From positions 41,629 through 105,628 of the forward strand of contig JACRDG010000070.1 of NCBI GenBank assembly GCA_016218715.1: a stretch of DNA of 64,000 bases, read 5' to 3'. The first letter of the stretch is position 1. Each line of letters starts with the position of its first letter. Origin of the DNA: Desulfomonile tiedjei (GTDB taxonomy: Bacteria; Desulfobacterota; Desulfomonilia; Desulfomonilales; Desulfomonilaceae). Under the pieces are notes generated by a model. That model made no database searches. It was not told the origin of the DNA and saw only the letters and a list, made by a program, of their open reading frames with translations. A program made the translations under genes and the position numbers. Of this stretch, positions 19,026 to 27,637 are shown piece by piece.

Positions 19026-19422
19026 GGCTGAGCTCCTTTCCTGGAAAACGTTCGATGGAAATGCGGGGCAGGCATCCTCGTCTCCGAATCGTGGGACTGC
19101 CGGCAGTTCTCGTGCGAGCTCTCCGATCGCTGGCAGGCTGCGACTCACGTTGGACTCCAGCCCAAGGGAGGGGTGCGGCCGCTCATCCTCAGCAAAAGCC
19201 TTTTCCCCTTTGTTCTTCAGCATATCTCACGGTGATCTTGTCCGTCAACGTTGATTTCATGCAGACGCGCGTTGAGTACGGCCTCATTCGCAAGGGCGCT
19301 TCAGCAGCGCATGCACGAGCATTCTTCGACGCGCTCTCTACCCGAGCCATTTCCCGGTATTACATTTAGTGTGTCCGGACTAATCTGTCTCGGGCCATCT
19401 GCGCAGAGAGGAGACGAGCGCT
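19026..19422. other. Divergent intergenic region with promoter of the PilZ-like gene
   Basis: About 400 bp. It contains the minus-strand promoter at 19219-19248 and a long (~190 base) leader. No gene or repeat is recognised; short open frames here have no support. Confidence 0.45.
19219..19248 (-). promoter_or_regulatory. Candidate sigma-70 promoter of the PilZ-like gene
   Basis: Minus strand: -35 TTGACG (19243-19248), 18-bp spacer, -10 TATGCT (19219-19224). The leader would be ~190 bases. Confidence 0.45.
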
Positions 19423-19971
19423 ATGCAGACACCAGAAGGCCTTCGATTATCACAGACAATCCGCCAGAACGCGGAGAGTTTCCAAAGACTCTGCGAGGGA
19501 CTTGACGACGAAACCGCATCTCTCGCCCCGCCTGGACGATGGTCGCCCAAGCAAATCGTCTCGCACCTATGCGGCCCTGATGGCATCGGTCATATGCCGA
19601 TGCTGCAGGCTATCGTGAGGGAGGATACGCCTCGATTTGACATCCAGGTCGAAAATCCCTTCTTCTCCGACAAGCGTAGCCGGATGAGCCTGGAAGAACT
19701 TCTCTCCGAGTTCACCGAGGAATACGATCGGATTGCCGACTTCGCGGCGGGGCTTTCCGAGGAACAACTCGGCCGGAAGGCGCACATTCCCATGCTCCGC
19801 GAAAGTCCGATGGGTGAGTATCCCACCCTAGCCGTGTGGATTGAGGTACTTGGCGACCGCCATTTGGGCATGCACATCGATCACATGCGACAGATCATGC
19901 AATCCCTCGGGATTGTGGCAGGGATAGGACGCCCGGAGATAAGAGAGGTTCCTGAAGAGTTGCGACCCTGA
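19423..19971 (+). CDS. DinB-like four-helix protein
   Basis: 182 residues with the DinB/YfiT superfamily layout: an N-terminal helix, then GRWSPKQIVSHLCG, where His is the first putative metal ligand. A long helix pair (~85-120) follows, and DRHLGMHIDHMRQI near the C-terminus supplies the remaining His ligands. These proteins are metal-dependent thiol S-transferases or hydrolases of mostly unknown substrate. AGAGAGGAGACGAGCGCT precedes the ATG. No operon partners are seen. Confidence 0.7.
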   Translation: MQTPEGLRLSQTIRQNAESFQRLCEGLDDETASLAPPGRWSPKQIVSHLCGPDGIGHMPMLQAIVREDTPRFDIQVENPFFSDKRSRMSLEELLSEFTEEYDRIADFAAGLSEEQLGRKAHIPMLRESPMGEYPTLAVWIEVLGDRHLGMHIDHMRQIMQSLGIVAGIGRPEIREVPEELRP

Positions 19972-20152
19972 TTTGCCGATGACACCGCATTCGGCGCCCC
20001 TGTTCTGGGAAAATATGGCAGCCGCGGTGCGGTCGCGGGGTTGGGGGGACGAGCAGCAGGGATGATCCCCATTCCTGGTGAAATCATGCCGTGCTGTTCG
20101 AGGCCCCGTACCATAACGGAACGCAGGAGACCGATCGATGCGGGAGGTGCGT

Positions 20153-20335
20153 TCACTCATCGTCGACCATACGGTCAACGATGGAGCTGATTTTCTCCTC
20201 CACCTTCTCGATTTCCGCTATGTCTTCGCGAGCTTCCGGGCTGAGAATCCCGGAGGCATCCACGCACTTCTGCAAGTAATCGGCGATGATCTTACCAAGG
20301 TGCATACCGACTGAAAGTCCGATCCAGAACTCCAT
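20153..20335 (-). CDS. Small helical protein, unknown function
   Basis: 60 residues. The first ~25 residues are amphipathic to hydrophobic (WIGLSVGMHLGKIIADYL) and the rest is an acidic helix (EAREDIAEIEKVEEKI). GGGGGTG lies ~7 bases upstream of the ATG. The composition looks protein-like, but no family is recognised. Confidence 0.5.
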   Translation of the reverse strand: MEFWIGLSVGMHLGKIIADYLQKCVDASGILSPEAREDIAEIEKVEEKISSIVDRMVDDE

Positions 20336-20728
20336 GAGATTTCACCCCCGGGGCAGAGGAGTAAGCCTCCCTTTATCTTACCCCATCGTTTTAGCAGCTG
20401 CCAAGCCCATAAGTACACCCGAATCCCTGGTAAAGGCAACGATGCAACACCTTTCCCTCACAGAAAACTAACTTGACTTTGTCACAGCCGGAGTACAGAC
20501 TGAGTACCATAGCCAGTTTGCGGTCTCGGAACCTGCAGTACACGAGGCTTTGTCGGTGCACCACGGATTGCCGAGAGAAGGCGGACGCGGGCATGCTTAT
20601 GGCAGTCGGATGGAGGGTAAGAGACCGTTAACGGCATCCTTCCGACGAGAGACCGGTGAGCTTGAACGAGGGGAAGCAGCGGATAACCACAAAACCGAAA
20701 AGACTTGACGCGAGGAAAGGGGGCAGAA
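20336..20728. other. Intergenic region upstream of the DUF5132 operon
   Basis: About 390 bp without a supported gene. A TTGACT hexamer at ~20472 could belong to the promoter of the downstream operon, but no matching -10 box at good spacing is clear. AGGAAAGGGGGCAG at the end is the ribosome-binding site of the next gene. Confidence 0.4.
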
Positions 20729-20995
20729 ATGGCAATATGGGATTACAGACCCAAAGCTGACGTGTGGACAGGAGTCGCAATAGGAGTCGGACTCCTGGTA
20801 GCTCCAGTGGTGATTCCCATGATCGCCGCCGTGGCGCGACCCGTACTGAAGGCTGCGATTAAGGGCGGCCTCATGGTCTATGAAAAGGGGAGAGAAATGG
20901 TGGCTGAGGTCGTTGAGGAAGTTGAGGATCTGGCCGCGGAGGCAAAAACGGAGGTGCACGCGGAACTGGCTGCATCACGGGAAGAAGGAGCCTGA
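20729..20995 (+). CDS. DUF5132-like small membrane-associated protein
   Basis: 88 residues. The start is the ATG at 20729 behind a purine-rich ribosome-binding site, rather than the TTG at 20705. Residues ~15-45 are hydrophobic (GVGLLVAPVVIPMIAAVARP), followed by a charged helix (EKGREMVAEVVEEVEDLAAE). This matches DUF5132 proteins, which recur beside HMA-domain proteins and P2-type ATPases, the same order as here. It is probably an accessory membrane subunit; the role is unproven. The next gene starts 28 bases downstream. Confidence 0.75.
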   Translation: MAIWDYRPKADVWTGVAIGVGLLVAPVVIPMIAAVARPVLKAAIKGGLMVYEKGREMVAEVVEEVEDLAAEAKTEVHAELAASREEGA

Positions 20996-21023
20996 TCCAC
21001 CGGGAGATGCAAAGGGAGGCTCA

Positions 21024-21539
21024 ATGATTCCCGAGGCTCATGTTTCACATCAGATGTCCGGTAGGCTGAGAATTAAAATCCCTTCCAAAAAGGGAGACTC
21101 TTCCTATTTTGCGGCCTTGCCGGAGCGACTCTCAGGCTGTACCGGTATCGGAGAGATCGCTGTGAATCCGCAGACCGGCAGCGCCCTGATCTTGTATGAA
21201 TGCGAGACAAGTGCAATTGCGCGGTATGCACGGGACAACGATTTATTCGTACTCCGGCGCTCCACTCCGGCCCGTAAGACCCTCTTTGACCACGTGGCCG
21301 ACACGTTTGGAGCGTACAATGCAAAACTGAGGCAGATGACTGACGGACAGGTAGACCTTCCCACTTTGGTCTTTTCCAGCTTGCTTGTTTCAGGAATTTA
21401 CCAACTGGCTCGGGGCAATTTTGTCATGCCTGCCTGGTACACGGCATTCTATTACGCTTTGGGAGTCTTCACCCGAGCACAAGCGGAAGAGTGGGACGAA
21501 GGGGAAGACGTGCTAGAGGGGGCGGATGACGGGGATTGA
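21024..21539 (+). CDS. HMA2-like heavy-metal-associated domain protein
   Basis: 171 residues; ATG at 21024 behind AAAGGGAGG. Residues 8-80 resemble the HMA2 domain: MSGRLRIKIPSKKGD, then a glycine-containing turn and IAVNPQTGSALILYE. The metal-binding CxxC of true HMA domains is missing; single Cys residues remain. A hydrophobic segment (~110-150) suggests membrane association, and the C-terminus is acidic. Second gene of the DUF5132 / HMA2 / P-type ATPase operon, so an accessory role in that transporter is likely. Confidence 0.7.
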   Translation: MIPEAHVSHQMSGRLRIKIPSKKGDSSYFAALPERLSGCTGIGEIAVNPQTGSALILYECETSAIARYARDNDLFVLRRSTPARKTLFDHVADTFGAYNAKLRQMTDGQVDLPTLVFSSLLVSGIYQLARGNFVMPAWYTAFYYALGVFTRAQAEEWDEGEDVLEGADDGD

Positions 21540-21669
21540 CGATTGTTTGGTATGACTTCTGGGTGTGTTTTGTAAGCGTGTCACAGAGATAGTGTCTTAA
21601 GGGTCAGAGTTGCGCGGCGGGGCCGAAGGGGTATTCGCGTCTGAAGGGCGGTGGCCGGAGGCGGTTGAA

Positions 21670-24600
21670 TTGATTAGAGAAATCCATAACGGTGTACGAG
21701 GCAGGGTACGATTCAAAGTCGCTGGCCTCTATCGCTCTTCCGAACTCAAAGCGCGTCTTGAAATGCTTGCATCGGAAGACCTTGACGTAACCCAGGTCAC
21801 GGCGAACGTTTTGACGGGTAATGTGCTCGTGCTCTTCAATCCCGATTGTAATCCGCGCAAAATAGCTGTGCTCGTCGAGCACATAGCCACGACCTATGCG
21901 AGAGGTCGTACGCCGGGGGCCAAAAAGGTTTTGACGCCCGGTGATGCGGGGAATAACCAGGCTGCGGCAATCAACGTGGCGCCTGTTCGTCCGGGCAGGC
22001 TCCTTCGCCTGCCAAGGGGTCTGACCGAGTTGGGAAGCCCGACCGCCGAGCACTGGCACCTCATGGACAAGAAATTCGTGCTCGCGTCGCTCGATTCTTC
22101 GCTCGAGAACGGACTCTCGACGGAGGCCGCGCAGAAGAACCGCAAGAAATATGGTCTCAACATTGTCCCTGAGCCTTCCCCGCGCTCGAAGCTCGGCATG
22201 TTGATCGACCAGTTCAGGTCGCTCCCGGTAGTTCTCTTGTCCGTTGCGGCGGCCCTCTCTGTCGCAACAGGGGGTGCTGCGGACGCGATGGTCATTATGG
22301 CCGTGGTGGGCATCAACGCGGTCATCGGTTTTGTGACGGAAAGTCAGGCGGAGAGGACAATAAATTCGCTGAAATGCCTGATCCAGCCGTACGCCCAGGT
22401 GATCCGGGAAGGGGACCTGCGGGAAATACCGGCGCAGCAAGTACTCGTGGGCGACATCCTCACACTCAGACCCGGGACGTATGTGACGGCCGACGCGAGA
22501 CTCCTCGAGGCCAGTCACTTGAGCGTCGACGAGTCGGTCCTCACCGGTGAGAGTATGCCTGTCGTCAAGGTCTCGACCCCTCTGAAAGGCGTCGCAATTC
22601 CTCTTGCCGACCGCATCAATATGGTATACTCCGGCACGCTGGTTACGGGAGGCCAGGGGCGCGCCGTTGTCGTGGCGTCGGGCAGATTCTCAGAGATGGG
22701 GAAGATTCAGAGTCTCGTTTCCAGCGCCGCAACCCCGGAAACACCCATTGAGCGGCAATTGACCGTGATTGGCAATCAGCTCGTCCTCCTATCCGGTGCC
22801 ATCTGCGGGTTAGTTTTCGTGATCGGCCTGATCCGAGGAAACGGCGTTCTCCAGATGCTCAAGACGGCCATCTCTCTCGCAGTTGCGGCAGTTCCGGAAG
22901 GATTGCCCGCAGTGGCGACAACTACCCTGGCCCTCGGCATCAACAACATGAGGCGGCACAAGGTCCTCATGAGGAACCTTGACGCGGTCTGTACGCTCGG
23001 ATCTATTCAGACGATCTGTTTTGACAAAACAGGGACGGTCACACGCAACAAGATGTCCGTCCTCAGGATTCATACCGGGATGAAGCGGATAAAAGTGGAG
23101 GGCAACGGCTGGGCCAACGGCCAGTCAGCTCTCTATGGCGCCCGGCCTGACGAGTTCGGGAAACTCCTTGAGACGTGCGTTTTGTGCAATGAGACGCAAA
23201 TCGAAACGCAGCATGAGCAGTACGTATTGAACGGGTCTTCCACCGAGAATGCGCTGGTGCACCTGGCGATAAGCTGCGGGGTGGAGGTTGAGACGCTGAG
23301 AGAACAGTATCCGCTCCTGGAAACCGAATACCGGTCTGACGATCGCCAATTCATGAGCACCGCACACTTACTGAGTGATGGTGGCAGGCTTGTCGCCCTG
23401 AAGGGGAGCCCTGTAGAGGTCCTAGCCAAGTGCAAACATCAGATGAAGGACAGCGCTAGGGTCCCGCTCACGGAAGAAGACCGGGACCGTATTGAAGCCG
23501 AGAATGACAGCATGGCGGGGGACGCGTTGCGCGTGCTTGGCGTGGCCTACGCGATCCACCAGGGAAGCGAACCGTCGGCCAGCGAGAACGGTCTGACCTG
23601 GCTCGGGCTCGTGGGGATGGCCGATCCGATCAGGGATCGGGTGAAAGAATCCATAGCGGCGTTCCATCAGGCAGGTCTGGAAACCGTGATGATCACGGGA
23701 GACCAAAGCCAGACCGCCTACGCGGTGGGCAGGCGGTTGGGGCTGAGCAACGGCCGTCCGTTGGAAATCCTGGACTCCACCAGCCTAACGAACACGGATC
23801 CCGCGATGATAAAGGCGTTGGGCAAGCAGGTCCACGTGTTTTCGCGGGTCAGTCCCTCGAACAAGCTCCAGATCGTTCAGGCCCTGCAGAGCAGCGGTCA
23901 GGTCGTGGCCATGACCGGCGACGGTATCAATGACGGCCCTGCGCTCAAAGCTGCGGACATCGGTATCGCGATGGGGCGGGGAGGCACTGACGTGGCCCGC
24001 GAGGTCGCTGACGTGGTGCTCGAAGAAGACGACCTCGAGACCCTGATCGTTGCGATACGTGACGGGCGAACCATTTATAATAACATTCGGAAGACACTCC
24101 GCTATCTGCTCGCGACCAACTTCAGCGAGATTCAGGTAATGTTCGTCTCGGGAGCACTGGGACTGGGATACCCGTTGAACGCCATGCAACTGCTTTGGAT
24201 CAATCTGTTGTCGGACATTTTTCCGGGTCTCGCTCTGGCACTGGAGCCCGCGGAGCCGGACGTGATGGACCGGCCCCCGCGGGATCCACAAGAGCCGATC
24301 GTCAGTACGGGCGACTTCAAGAGAATTGCCTTTGATGCGGCGACCATGACCGCGACGTCACTTGCCGCGTATGGATACGGCCTGGCGAAATACGGGATGG
24401 GTGCTTCGGCCGCCACGTTAGCATTTCAAAGCCTCACCATTTCACAAATTCTCCACGCTATTAGTTGCCGCTCCGAACACCGCAGCGTATTCGATGCAGG
24501 AGAATCTGCTCCGAACCAGTATCTGAATATAGCAATCATTGGTTCGCTCGGGTTGCAGTTGGCCACGCTGTTCGTTCCAGGCCTGAGAAGCCTGCTGGGG

Positions 24601-24753
24601 ATAACCTCTATAACCGCCGTTGACGGCCTGGTAATCGGCGGCGCAGCGGTACTTCCCCTTCTCATAAGTGAGGCTACCAAGAATGGCACGGAGGGGGTCG
24701 ATGAAGAAGGACTTTATACACATGTCCGAATCGGTCACCGACGGACATCCTGA
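21670..24753 (+). CDS. P-type cation-transporting ATPase (P2 type) with N-terminal HMA2-like domain
   Basis: About 1027 residues. I prefer the TTG at 21670, eight bases after GGAGG; the frame can extend to a TTG at 21610. Residues ~8-75 repeat the HMA2-like fold of the preceding gene (GRVRFKVAGLYR), again without CxxC. The ATPase core has TGES in the actuator domain, PEGLPA in membrane helix 4 (a P2A/P2B signature for Ca2+, Mg2+ or Na+/K+ pumps), DKTGT with phosphorylated Asp ~452, and TGDGINDGPALK. P1B metal-site motifs (CPC) are absent. With the two upstream genes it forms a DUF5132-HMA2-ATPase operon. The ion is unknown. The last 53 bases overlap the metK-like gene. Confidence 0.88.
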   Translation: MIREIHNGVRGRVRFKVAGLYRSSELKARLEMLASEDLDVTQVTANVLTGNVLVLFNPDCNPRKIAVLVEHIATTYARGRTPGAKKVLTPGDAGNNQAAAINVAPVRPGRLLRLPRGLTELGSPTAEHWHLMDKKFVLASLDSSLENGLSTEAAQKNRKKYGLNIVPEPSPRSKLGMLIDQFRSLPVVLLSVAAALSVATGGAADAMVIMAVVGINAVIGFVTESQAERTINSLKCLIQPYAQVIREGDLREIPAQQVLVGDILTLRPGTYVTADARLLEASHLSVDESVLTGESMPVVKVSTPLKGVAIPLADRINMVYSGTLVTGGQGRAVVVASGRFSEMGKIQSLVSSAATPETPIERQLTVIGNQLVLLSGAICGLVFVIGLIRGNGVLQMLKTAISLAVAAVPEGLPAVATTTLALGINNMRRHKVLMRNLDAVCTLGSIQTICFDKTGTVTRNKMSVLRIHTGMKRIKVEGNGWANGQSALYGARPDEFGKLLETCVLCNETQIETQHEQYVLNGSSTENALVHLAISCGVEVETLREQYPLLETEYRSDDRQFMSTAHLLSDGGRLVALKGSPVEVLAKCKHQMKDSARVPLTEEDRDRIEAENDSMAGDALRVLGVAYAIHQGSEPSASENGLTWLGLVGMADPIRDRVKESIAAFHQAGLETVMITGDQSQTAYAVGRRLGLSNGRPLEILDSTSLTNTDPAMIKALGKQVHVFSRVSPSNKLQIVQALQSSGQVVAMTGDGINDGPALKAADIGIAMGRGGTDVAREVADVVLEEDDLETLIVAIRDGRTIYNNIRKTLRYLLATNFSEIQVMFVSGALGLGYPLNAMQLLWINLLSDIFPGLALALEPAEPDVMDRPPRDPQEPIVSTGDFKRIAFDAATMTATSLAAYGYGLAKYGMGASAATLAFQSLTISQILHAISCRSEHRSVFDAGESAPNQYLNIAIIGSLGLQLATLFVPGLRSLLGITSITAVDGLVIGGAAVLPLLISEATKNGTEGVDEEGLYTHVRIGHRRTS

Positions 24754-25891
24754 CAAGTTGTGCGATCAAATCAGCGACGCTATAGTCGATCGATTCCTCG
24801 AACAGGACGTCCGCGCGAGAATAATCGCGGAATGCGCAGTCTCCTCTTCCGTGGTTTTCATGGCCGCACGCTTCGCGTCCGACACCAAGGTGGACTTCCC
24901 CAATGTCGCTCGAAAGGTGATCCAGCGCATCGGCTATATGGACCAGGAATTCAACTTCAAGAGTTGCAGCATATTGACAAGCCTCAAGGAGATGGTCTCG
25001 GATCAGCCGTTCCTCCCCGACGACGAAGAGATCTCTGAAGATGATATCGAACGGATTGCGGCATTGGACCAAGTGACCCTTTTCGGCTTTGCGTGCAAAC
25101 AGTCCCCGACGCTGCTCCCTCTCCCCATATGGCTGGCACACAGCCTCTCCAAGAGGCTCGCCCAGGTGCGCCTCGAAAACCTGCTGCCGTACCTCGCGCC
25201 GGACGGCACCGTCCAGGTAGGAATAGAGTACAGAAATCGCGTGCCCCACAGAATTCACAGTATCACGATCAATTCGAGCCAGAAAGACCGGACGTACCCC
25301 AAGCCCGAGCGACTCCGGGACGACCTCAGAGAGGCGGTCATCCGGGCAGTCTTCGAGAAGGAGCCCCTCAAGCCCGATAACGAGACCAGGGTGCTCACCA
25401 ATCCGGGCGGTCCCTTGAAACTCGGTGGTCCATCCGTGCATTCCGGCCTCACCGGAAGAAAGAACGCGATCGACACGTATGGCGGGTATTCGAGGAACAG
25501 TGGGTCGGCTCTCAGCGGGAAGGATCCACTGAGAATCGACAGGGTCGGAGCTTATGCAGCCCGGTACGCGGCCAAGAACGTTGTCGCGGCCGGCCTCGCC
25601 GACCAGTGCGAGGTTCAACTGAGCTATTCCATCGGACTGCCGGGACCGGTCAGCGTGCAGGTGGAGACCATGGGCACGGGCAAGATTTCCGATGAAGAGA
25701 TCAGCGCCCGGGTTCGAGAGCATTTCGATTTTCGCCTCGGTGGTATCATAAAACAATTCGCGTTAAGAAAGCTGCCGTCGATCTCCAAAGGCGGCTTCTA
25801 TCGCAAGCTCGCAGCGTACGGGCATTTTGGAAGGTCCGACATGGACCTGCCCTGGGAAAAGATCGATAAGACGGATTTTCTCAGTCCTTGA
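24701..25891 (+). CDS. Divergent S-adenosylmethionine synthetase homologue (MetK-like)
   Basis: 396 residues from the ATG at 24701, behind GGAGGGGG; it overlaps the ATPase gene by 53 bases. Family motifs are clear: SVTDGHPDKLCDQISDA at the N-terminus, PLPIWLAH, SGLTGRK, DTYGGY, SGKDP and AARYAAKNVVAAGLA. It departs from catalytic MetK at two conserved places: the GAGDQG hexapeptide reads AALDQV, and the (G/P)QGDAGLTGRK loop reads SVHSGLTGRK. It may be a paralogue with altered activity rather than the housekeeping MetK; a second copy elsewhere would decide. The overlap suggests coupled translation with the ion pump, which is an odd partnership. Confidence 0.8.
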   Translation: MKKDFIHMSESVTDGHPDKLCDQISDAIVDRFLEQDVRARIIAECAVSSSVVFMAARFASDTKVDFPNVARKVIQRIGYMDQEFNFKSCSILTSLKEMVSDQPFLPDDEEISEDDIERIAALDQVTLFGFACKQSPTLLPLPIWLAHSLSKRLAQVRLENLLPYLAPDGTVQVGIEYRNRVPHRIHSITINSSQKDRTYPKPERLRDDLREAVIRAVFEKEPLKPDNETRVLTNPGGPLKLGGPSVHSGLTGRKNAIDTYGGYSRNSGSALSGKDPLRIDRVGAYAARYAAKNVVAAGLADQCEVQLSYSIGLPGPVSVQVETMGTGKISDEEISARVREHFDFRLGGIIKQFALRKLPSISKGGFYRKLAAYGHFGRSDMDLPWEKIDKTDFLSP

Positions 25892-26016
25892 CTCGAGCTC
25901 CCCTCCTGTAACTGAGTACTTCCCTGCAAGCCGAGTTTTCACTTGACTGAGGGCATGAAACGTGACGGTTTGTCGGAGGATCCGGAGTCACGAACGCCCG
26001 CGGGGAGGTAGTGCCG

Positions 26017-26649
26017 GTGATCTACTATCTGAATCTGTTTGGCACGGCTGTTTTTGCGGTCGGGGGAGCGATGGCCGCGGCTCGGAAGGGGATGGACCTG
26101 TTCGGCGTCGTGGTGGCCGCTGTTCTGACCGGGATAGGAGGCGGAACGCTGCGAGATCTTTGCCTCGGTGTGCGGCCGGTAAATTGGGTGACCGATTGCT
26201 CAGGATTGGAGATTTCGGTGGTATTCGGGATCTTGACCTTCGCGTATCTCCGGTTGCGAGAGCCTGCAGCAGTCCCCGGCAATCTCCTGAACGTCGCTGA
26301 CGCGGTCGGTTTGGCCGTATTCACGGTCCTCGGGTGCAAAACCGCGCTGGCTAACGATGCCGGCCTCCTCATTACCGTGATCATGGGGATGTTGACCGGA
26401 TCGGGTGGCGGAATCATACGCGATGTCTTTTCCGCGGAAATCCCGCTGTTCTTTCGCAAGGAAATCTATGCCACAGCATGCCTTGCAGGCGGTTCGGCTT
26501 ACCTCGCCCTCTCGGGTTTGCGCATCCATGAGGACTGGGCCATGCTGGGAGGCGCAGCCGTCACGCTGGGAATCCGACTGGCCGCCATACGGTGGGGCTT
26601 GTCGTTGCCCGCGTTAGCGCCAACCCCCGCTGAGGCGGACAAAACTTGA
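26017..26649 (+). CDS. TRIC/YadS-like (UPF0126) membrane channel protein
   Basis: About 210 residues, seven hydrophobic segments formed by two UPF0126 repeats. Each repeat has a glycine-rich turn and an RD pair: TGIGGGTLRDL (~45-55) and TGSGGGIIRDV (~130-140). This matches the prokaryotic TRIC cation-channel family (YadS/YicG). I choose the GTG at 26017, eight bases after GGGGAGG; a GTG at 26011 is too close to that site. The C-terminal ~20 residues are Pro/Ala-rich. The MBL gene follows after 15 bases and is probably co-transcribed. Confidence 0.85.
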   Translation: MIYYLNLFGTAVFAVGGAMAAARKGMDLFGVVVAAVLTGIGGGTLRDLCLGVRPVNWVTDCSGLEISVVFGILTFAYLRLREPAAVPGNLLNVADAVGLAVFTVLGCKTALANDAGLLITVIMGMLTGSGGGIIRDVFSAEIPLFFRKEIYATACLAGGSAYLALSGLRIHEDWAMLGGAAVTLGIRLAAIRWGLSLPALAPTPAEADKT

Positions 26650-26664
26650 CCGAAAGAGGCTGAA

Positions 26665-27333
26665 GTGGCCGAAAGAATAACGGAAAATGTCTGGCTAGTG
26701 GGCGGCGGCGGGCTGACCGATCCCGCGGATGCCGCCATCTATCTTGTACGTTTTGGCGACAAGGCAGCCCTCATCGATGCCGGATGTGGGGAAAGTCACG
26801 CACGACTGCGGAGACACATCGCGGAATGCTTGCACCCCGATACTGAACTCGAATACCTGCTTTTGACCCACTGCCACTTCGATCATACCGGCGGGGCCGA
26901 AGCAGTGCGAACCGAATTTGGCTGCCGCATCGTGGCCCATGAATTGGACGCGGTTTACCTGGAATCGGGGGACAGCGAGGTAACCGCGGCCTCCTGGTAC
27001 GGGGCCCGATTCAAACCGCTCGCCATCGACATCAAACTTCAGGGTGAAGAATCCACGCTTGCAATCGGGAGCGGCGCCGTGAGGGCCATTCACTGGCCTG
27101 GGCATTCCCCCGGTTCCGTGGTCTATACAACGTACATCGACCAGAAGCTTGTGCTTTTCGGACAAGACGTCCACGGTCCGATTCATCCCTCCTTGCTGTC
27201 CGACGAGAGACAGTATCAGGCTTCCTTGAGGAAGCTTCTCGCTTTGCAGGCGGATCTTCTGCTCGAAGGGCATTTCGGTGTCTTCCGGACAAGAGAAGAG
27301 GTGCGCGATTTCATCCAGTCCTTTGTGAGATAG
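26665..27333 (+). CDS. Metallo-beta-lactamase-fold hydrolase
   Basis: 222 residues, GTG start behind AAAGAGG. The zinc motif THCHFDH (residues ~68-74) is complete, with the later ligands in HWPGHSPGS (His), FGQDVHGP (bridging Asp) and LEGHFG (C-terminal His). The overall length and layout match glyoxalase-II-like or generic MBL hydrolases with two metal ions. The substrate cannot be told. It lies 15 bases after the TRIC-like gene. Confidence 0.87.
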   Translation: MAERITENVWLVGGGGLTDPADAAIYLVRFGDKAALIDAGCGESHARLRRHIAECLHPDTELEYLLLTHCHFDHTGGAEAVRTEFGCRIVAHELDAVYLESGDSEVTAASWYGARFKPLAIDIKLQGEESTLAIGSGAVRAIHWPGHSPGSVVYTTYIDQKLVLFGQDVHGPIHPSLLSDERQYQASLRKLLALQADLLLEGHFGVFRTREEVRDFIQSFVR

Positions 27334-27637
27334 GTGAAACCGCGCGAAGCCATCCGGTCGATCCAGGTGACTGTCCGACATCACGACACCAACAACACTC
27401 CAATCTGTTGAATTTACTTGGGGCACCGCGGCCTTGTCCAATTGTCGGGCAGTTATTCCTGTAGCATAGGCAGTGTTCACCCTCGCCAGGCAAAGCACTT
27501 TCTCTTCACCTTTTCAGCATGTTATCTTGGTTTATTAGACACTGCCGATCTTGGCACGTTCTTTGCTTTATATCAAGCAAGCCCTCAGCCATCGTAACCA
27601 AGTTCATCTGAGCGCCAAGAAATGGGGGGTAATTGAC
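27334..27637. other. Leader region of the sigma-54-controlled hybrid kinase
   Basis: 304 bp without a gene. It contains the sigma-54 promoter at 27551-27567 and a ~60-base leader ending in GGGGGG before the ATG at 27638. An enhancer site for a sigma-54 activator would be expected between ~27350 and 27500; no clear dyad is visible by eye. Confidence 0.55.
27551..27567 (+). promoter_or_regulatory. Sigma-54 (RpoN) promoter, perfect consensus
   Basis: TTGGCACG, four bases (TTCT), TTGCT: a full match to YTGGCACG-N4-TTGCW. GG (27553-27554) and GC (27565-27566) are separated by exactly 10 bases. The predicted start is near 27577, ~60 bases before the kinase ATG. Confidence 0.88.
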
